Source of the DNA: Platycnemis pennipes
Taxonomy: Eukaryota > Arthropoda > Insecta > Odonata > Platycnemididae
Assembly (NCBI GenBank): GCA_933228895.1
Contig: OW121850.1
Span: forward strand, 29,149,773-29,213,772
Direction: 5' to 3'
Length of the DNA stretch: 64,000 nucleotides
Made by a program: the position numbers and the translations under genes. The notes under the pieces are model-generated. The model was not told where the DNA came from. It saw only the letters and a list, made by a program, of their open reading frames with translations, and did not search any database. This document shows positions 60,101-64,000 of the stretch, in pieces (position 1 is the first letter of the stretch; every line of letters begins with the position of its first letter).

Positions 60101-62808
60101 AAAGACATTCCTTTTTTATTTGTTCTGACATTTACCACCTGGCTGAGTGATACTTCTACTATTTGAAGAAAAAAAGGGTTATAAGTCCAGAGAAAATGGG
60201 CTGTTTTAAGATTCATAAATTACTAAAGGTTTACTTATTTTTTTCTGAAATATGACCCTTGAAAAGACACTCTCGCAGAATAAATTTACCTGAATAACAT
60301 TTAAGAACAGTAATGGGCTCCAAAATGAAATTCGATCAATAACAATTTAAACCCAAATACAACGTGTAGTAGCTACTTTCTCAATTCACGATTAAGATTT
60401 TACGTATGTTTGGAAGAAAATCATCGAGGAACCTATGGCCTTTCGTATTTTAATTTGACTACTACGGTTTTAATAGGATATTGGCAAAAACATTGCAAAA
60501 TCTCTTACGCAATAGGAATGACTTGAAATTTTATTTATTTAATAAAATTCACACACGCAAAAACACAATGTTTAAGCCACATAAGAGCCAGATTCCATAA
60601 TAATGCCAGCTTATGTGTCAACAAATAATAAATGGAGTTAAACCCCTGGCTTTCATTTCTAAAAAGACTCACACAAAAAGACATAAGCCAGCCTTAGAAG
60701 CCGTGACATGGCCAATGCAAGCGCATCAATTTATTATCGTGTATCCACGACTAGTGGTAGACTTTGACTCCACTCCGTAATCCTTCTCGGCTTGTTTCGA
60801 CGCGCGACCAGCCATGCGTGCCATCGTAATGATAATCACGACCGATGGAGAACGTCCATAAACACGGGAGAAGCGGGCTGCGCGGAGCGCGGGACGAAAT
60901 GTAGTTCAGCATTTATTGGATGCTCCGGAGGTCTCCTCAAGGCTTCGCCCCACCCACCACTATGAAACGGCACCATTAACACGACGACGACGTCGGAGAG
61001 AGGGAAGCACCGCGATCATAACAACTGCAATCCCAAATGCACGCGCAATTTATACATCGCGAGCGTATTCCATCTCATCACTCAAACAATCGATCATCGA
61101 TGATCGCTACGCGTGTGCAACGTTTCCACAACGCAGGTACGAGTGTTTTATTCCTTCGATCGTCTCTCGCGTCTGGCTCTTGGTGGCGCCAAGCAACTTC
61201 CTTTAATCTGACAATCAATCTTCGCCATTTCGATCAGCTAAGGAGGTGACCAACCATCAGGAAGGATGGACGACTTCCCGATCTCATTCCTCATTCGGTC
61301 CAATCGAGGAGTTTTCGTTCAGATTTGCGACGGAAAATATCGGCGGGTGTCGCTGTGTTTAGTAACACACGGATGCATGCGTGAATCATGATTCTATTAA
61401 TTCTTTCCGAGGCGTTGTTTAGAATCCCTCAAGGTTACAAGAAAAGGGACTTAAAAGAGCGAACGTTCAATTAATCAACCACGTCGATTATGACCGTTAC
61501 AAAAGTTCTTAAGTACCTATTACCGTTGACATTATTAGAAGTAGTGATTTTTTTATTAGCAGTAGTCATCGAAGTAATTCATCTACTTTCCATTAAACAT
61601 TCTATTTATTTTTAAAGCGACATCATGGTACTAAGCGTGATTATATCCTAAAAACGTTGCGATGAGTGTTACGTTCACTGTAACTGTAAGTTCCAAACGC
61701 ATTGCACTTTTTAATTAGAAATGTATATATCAGTGATTAAATGGTGCTTTATTTGAATCTCATACACTAATGCAGCAACGTCACAAGGAAACTATCGTTG
61801 AATAGATTTGGAAATGAGAACCTTAATCCATGGCAGAGATATGTTTTCATTTCGAAAGGTTCATGAAATTAGCGTTATCATTTCATGCACATGAGGTTAT
61901 CAGTCGAAGGTTTATCTCCGCTTGCCACAATACAATACGGGTAAAATTGATGCCTGATGCAAAGAAAAAAAATTGATAAATACCAAAGACATACTAATTC
62001 CGCTAAAAGTTAACATTTATATTTGAAGAAGGAAACGAGCCTGTAATTCTATTTAAAATAGAGTGGTTAAAGTAAAGGGTCACGTACATTTAGCTACATT
62101 CTCCGGCCTCTTATGAACAGAAGTTAGATAAATGATTGATAACAAATCGATAATATGAATAGGAACAATAAAATTAGGCATTTCAATGTTTCAACATGTT
62201 ATAACCTGGTAGGTGGTAGGTCTGAGCCATGCTATGATAAGCGCAGAGTCCTTTTTTAAGCAAAGTATCCAATGGAAATAAATTTGCTTAAATGTCTTCC
62301 CAGATGCTGCGTGGCTAAAAGTTTCAAATACGTAGCAAGAAAATCAATGACAAAACTTGACGAACATCAGACTAAGAACTGTATTTCCTGCTTTAGAAAA
62401 AGTGCAAGAGGAATTAAAACAATATTTTACAACACGAACAACTGTTATATGAAGGCATAGAACTGAGCTTATGTTGTTCCCATTACATATTTTCAAAGGC
62501 AAATCACAATCGGACTTGAATTTCGTAGTACTCACTGTCGTGCCCCCTTCAGGTAATGTCACCCTTGCCACCCTATGTATCAAGTAAATAAGGACGGGAG
62601 CAATAGCTATCAATGCCAATACACGATCATTTATCAGAGAAACGGATTAATAGCGTTGTCAGAGGCTAAATCGGTACCTTTCCAGTTACCTAAAACCAAA
62701 ATCATAAAAATTTGCGTTCAACTAAAGCGTCATTCTGTTTGGTGAAGGTGGAGATGCCACACTACTATGCCAAACGTCTTTTGGCACACATATCAGCTTG
62801 CGGATACA
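57197..62808. other. Long intergenic stretch; three GC islands, no recognised genes
   Basis: GC-rich islands at 57250-57600, 58450-59000 (with an (AG)n run at 58698-58723) and 60760-61330 sit in AT-rich DNA. Frames 58243-58650 (+, 135 codons) and 60916-61206 (+, 96 codons) are unrecognised. 59340-59700 is strikingly purine-rich on the plus strand. 61500-62800 is AT-rich and empty. Confidence 0.35.
58698..58723 (+). repeat. (AG)n microsatellite
   Basis: GAGAGAGAAAGAGAGAGAGA followed by GAGAC: a short dinucleotide run with one interruption. Confidence 0.85.
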
Positions 62809-63528
62809 TTAAATTAAGCTGTGACTGATCTGCCGGGGCTTCAAGCTTTTCACTTTCGCGATTATATTTGTTTGTTTGAGGACAATCGCCTGTCCCGAGG
62901 CTGCATGTTCCACTACTGCTGATTTTTAGGGTTGTCCCAGTCGAATAGCCCGCTAGTGTTCTAATAAGCGGGTTTTAACGGAGCTTCCGGTTTCGCCGAT
63001 ATATTTCTTTTCGCAAGTTTGGCATGGTATCTCATACACTCCTTCCACTTGCAATGATGTTGCGTCTTTCACACTCCTCAGGCAGTTTCGGAGGATGTTT
63101 CCTATTCTATCCGTTATGCCCCGGACGTAAGGAAGGAAGGCACTCTTGGGTACAAGGTTGTCTGCGTCCGGAGTCCCAATTTCCTACGTTGGGCCGTCCT
63201 TATCTTTGGCCATGATTTTGTAAAATGTTTTGGAGATGGCTCTCTAGTCATATCCATTATTCTGTAATATGGCTTCCACTTTCTGTCTTTCGGCCGGGAA
63301 ATTGGTCTCGTCACTAACTTTGCAGGAACGCTGAATTACGGTGTTGAGTACCGCATTTAGCTGTGCGGGATGATGGTGTGAATTTTCCTTGAGGTACCGA
63401 TTGGTGGAAGAGGGTTTCCTATACACCGAGTGTCCCAGAGTTCTTTTCCCTGCTTTGAACCTTAATAAAAATGCTAGGACTACTCCTTCCACTCCTCCTC
63501 TTCCTATCCTTCTCCCACCATGGAACCC
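62809..63528 (-). pseudogene. Penelope-like retroelement, C-terminal fragment with GIY-YIG endonuclease (in-frame stops)
   Basis: One minus-strand frame runs from 63528 to 62809, broken by stops at 63241, 63184, 62953 and 62926 but by no frameshift. In order it carries LGHSVYRKPSSTNRYL and SHHHPAQLNAVLNTVIQRS (end of the reverse transcriptase thumb region), LPYVRGITDRIGNILRN, then the GIY-YIG part GVYEIPCQTCEKKYIGETGS with the downstream KTRLLEH and LGQP-KSAVVEHA. The catalytic Y-I-G, Arg and the later Glu-His region are all recognisable. The reverse transcriptase core is missing upstream of 63528. The fragment is about 240 codons of a usual 800 or so. Its subgroup differs from the 4.1-4.6 kb fragment. 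Confidence 0.85.
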
Positions 63529-64000
63529 CTATATAAACTCCACCAACTCGACAAATAATTCATTTCCTTTGATAAAGTAACCAGCAACGGCCACAAAACG
63601 TCAGGTATCACATCTGGTAATAGTACGCGGGGAACACTCGAACAACAAATATATACATCTATAATGACCCGCGAAAGTTTCAACCAAGAAGTAACTCATA
63701 AGGTTCAGCTGGAGATAGTGACGGAGACATCTCTAGGATATGAACTATATTTCACAGGCCATTTACTCTATCTACGGAGGTAACACGCCTTTGTCGAGAA
63801 AACACTATTTTCAAAAAATTTATTTCTTAAACTCTTAGGTATAGTCACACCGAAGTGTGATTCCCGGATGCTAGAACAGAACTTGGTTTGCCTCCAGCGA
63901 CCAAGGCAAAGAAGCTGGTTTTCACTCCCCAGCGCGAATTTCGCCCGCCGCAAGGCTTAATACGAGGCTCTACCTATCCCCACATCTCATGCCAGCACTC
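63529..64000. other. Intergenic; possible Penelope-like 3' flank on the plus strand
   Basis: TGATAAAGTAACCAGCAACGG and CACAAAACGTCAGGTATC (about 63570-63610, plus strand) have the AAACGTC pattern I associate with the segment after GIY-YIG ORFs in Penelope-like elements. If so, a second fragment abuts head-to-head. The frame 63768-63953 (-) is unrecognised. Confidence 0.25.

Noticed and set aside
1..64000. CRISPR array, prokaryotic operons, Shine-Dalgarno-led genes, rRNA genes, LTR retrotransposons or viral insertions
   Set aside because: No regularly spaced short repeats, no tightly packed genes, no rRNA-like conserved blocks, and no long direct terminal repeats or gag/pol/env-type motifs seen.

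Overview
This window looks like gene-poor, repeat-littered DNA from an animal nuclear genome, most likely an arthropod. It has no operons and no bacterial-style tightly packed reading frames. GC-rich, CpG-containing islands of about 0.3-1.4 kb sit in AT-rich DNA. The only protein signatures I recognise belong to retroelements: several non-LTR retrotransposon (LINE) fragments, two Penelope-like element fragments and tRNA-derived SINEs. The arthropod assignment is inference, from the style of the LINE reverse transcriptase C-termini and the tRNA-Trp-headed SINE; I cannot name the order.

Layout. A 1.55-kb element with terminal inverted repeats and GC-rich subterminal repeats fills 142-1690. A frameshifted Penelope-like C-terminus lies at 4121-4625 (-). 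A diverged 88-bp tandem pair is at 8261-8436. A 5'-truncated jockey-type LINE with an A-rich tail is at 11789-12640 (-), and a 138-bp tandem repeat with internal hairpins is at 13037-13326. From 20.9 to 28.5 kb there are three different LINE remnants and several SINEs. Among them are a LINE 3' end (23044-23485, -) and a tRNA-Trp SINE (26310-26450, +) that share the same 3' tail, which suggests a LINE/SINE partnership. A 212-bp tandem duplication is at 34469-34893 and a 52-bp near-perfect palindrome at 39807-39858. From 41.4 to 57.2 kb there are four copies, plus one at 20.97 kb, of a single LINE family whose 3' end reads CCTAGGATTGTTGACC followed by ATG repeats. A second, separate Penelope-like remnant is at 62809-63528 (-).

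I find no convincing host protein-coding exon. Every recognisable coding fragment carries frameshifts, stops or truncation, so the elements look dead. The GC-rich islands could be promoters, enhancers or exons of host genes, but nothing in the sequence alone proves it. I do not see a new multi-gene system. The most interesting material is the TIR element with mirrored subterminal repeats, the LINE/SINE tail sharing, the two unrelated Penelope remnants and the unusual palindromes.
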